Below are positions 7,191 through 7,292 of a stretch of DNA of 7,292 nucleotides, one piece after another (position 1 is the first letter of the stretch; each line of letters begins with the position of its first letter). The stretch lies in contig DZDC01000113.1 in NCBI GenBank assembly GCA_022736595.1, forward strand, positions 1 through 7,292. The letters run 5' to 3'. The notes beneath the pieces were generated by a model. That model did no database searches. It was not told where the DNA came from and saw nothing but the letters and a program-made list of their open reading frames with translations. The position numbers and the translations under genes are program-made. This stretch comes from Draconibacterium orientale. Its GTDB lineage: Bacteria; Bacteroidota; Bacteroidia; Bacteroidales; UBA1556.

Positions 7191-7217
7191 TGTCGTTCCG
7201 AGCACATCGAGGAATCT
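7191..7217. repeat. REP-like dispersed repeat motif
   Basis: The motif reads TGTCGTTCCGAGCAC followed by ATCGAGGAATCT. TTCC (7196-7199) pairs with GGAA (7211-7214), then opposed GA and AG form a tandem G-A mismatch, then G-C. From memory, closely similar sequences of the form TTCCGAGC...CGAGGAATCT are scattered through many Bacteroidota genomes and give spurious peptide tails like SFRAKRGI; here the reading frame ends SFRAHRGI. The loop side of this copy pairs poorly, so it may be a decayed copy. AAAGC (7184-7188) and GCTTT (7221-7225) could close an outer stem. Confidence 0.6.
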
Positions 7218-7292
7218 AAAGCTTTTTATCGGACAATACTGTTTTAATATAACGATTGGATATTAAACAAATAGTGAATCTACTTTTCAAAA
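7218..7292. other. Right-edge AT-rich non-coding sequence
   Basis: After the repeats the sequence returns to AT-rich DNA. AAAGCTTT (7218-7225) is a short palindrome followed by TTT. TATCGGACAATACT (7227-7240) may be the outer part of the repeat unit, but this cannot be shown from one copy. No gene start is recognisable before the window ends. Confidence 0.4.

Noticed and set aside
7007..7219. Plus-strand open frame of 70 codons next to the polymerase gene
   Set aside because: It runs straight through the palindrome and ends in the REP-like motif, giving a tail like the spurious peptides these repeats produce. No protein features or start signal support it.

Overview
The window looks like chromosomal DNA of a member of the Bacteroidota, probably a flavobacterial- or sphingobacterial-type environmental lineage. 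Three things point there. The left gene encodes a secreted multidomain protein with an apparent type IX secretion (T9SS) C-terminal sorting domain. A good match to the Bacteroidota -7 promoter element (TAnnTTTG) lies upstream of it. Neither start codon has a Shine-Dalgarno sequence. Genus cannot be told from this sequence.

Layout from left to right. Bases 1-361 are AT-rich and hold no convincing gene, only a candidate promoter and two small dyads. Bases 362-3790 (+) encode an 1142-residue exported protein: signal peptide, beta-sandwich and CARDB-like domains, a MAM-like domain, three 99-residue fibronectin-III-like repeats and a sorting domain. Bases 3791-3976 are the gap between two convergent genes and hold one candidate hairpin terminator for each. 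Bases 3977-6925 (-) encode a 982-residue C-family DNA polymerase alpha subunit. It has the catalytic aspartates, an OB fold and a probable beta-clamp motif, but lacks the C-terminal tau-binding region and has an eroded PHP metal site. This matches the short second-copy (DnaE2-like, lesion-bypass) type more than the replicative enzyme. Bases 6926-7292 are non-coding, with a weak promoter/operator candidate for the polymerase, a perfect 23-bp stem with a 3-nt loop, and a REP-like motif.

The two genes show no functional link. They converge, each with its own terminator, and differ visibly in base composition. The polymerase has no imuA, imuB or other Y-family partner inside the window. No tRNA, rRNA, CRISPR array, insertion sequence or transposase gene was seen.

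I found no clear new multi-gene system. The most unusual DNA is the compound repeat at about 7122-7230. The most interesting protein observation is the stand-alone short polymerase with a degenerate PHP site and a retained clamp motif.
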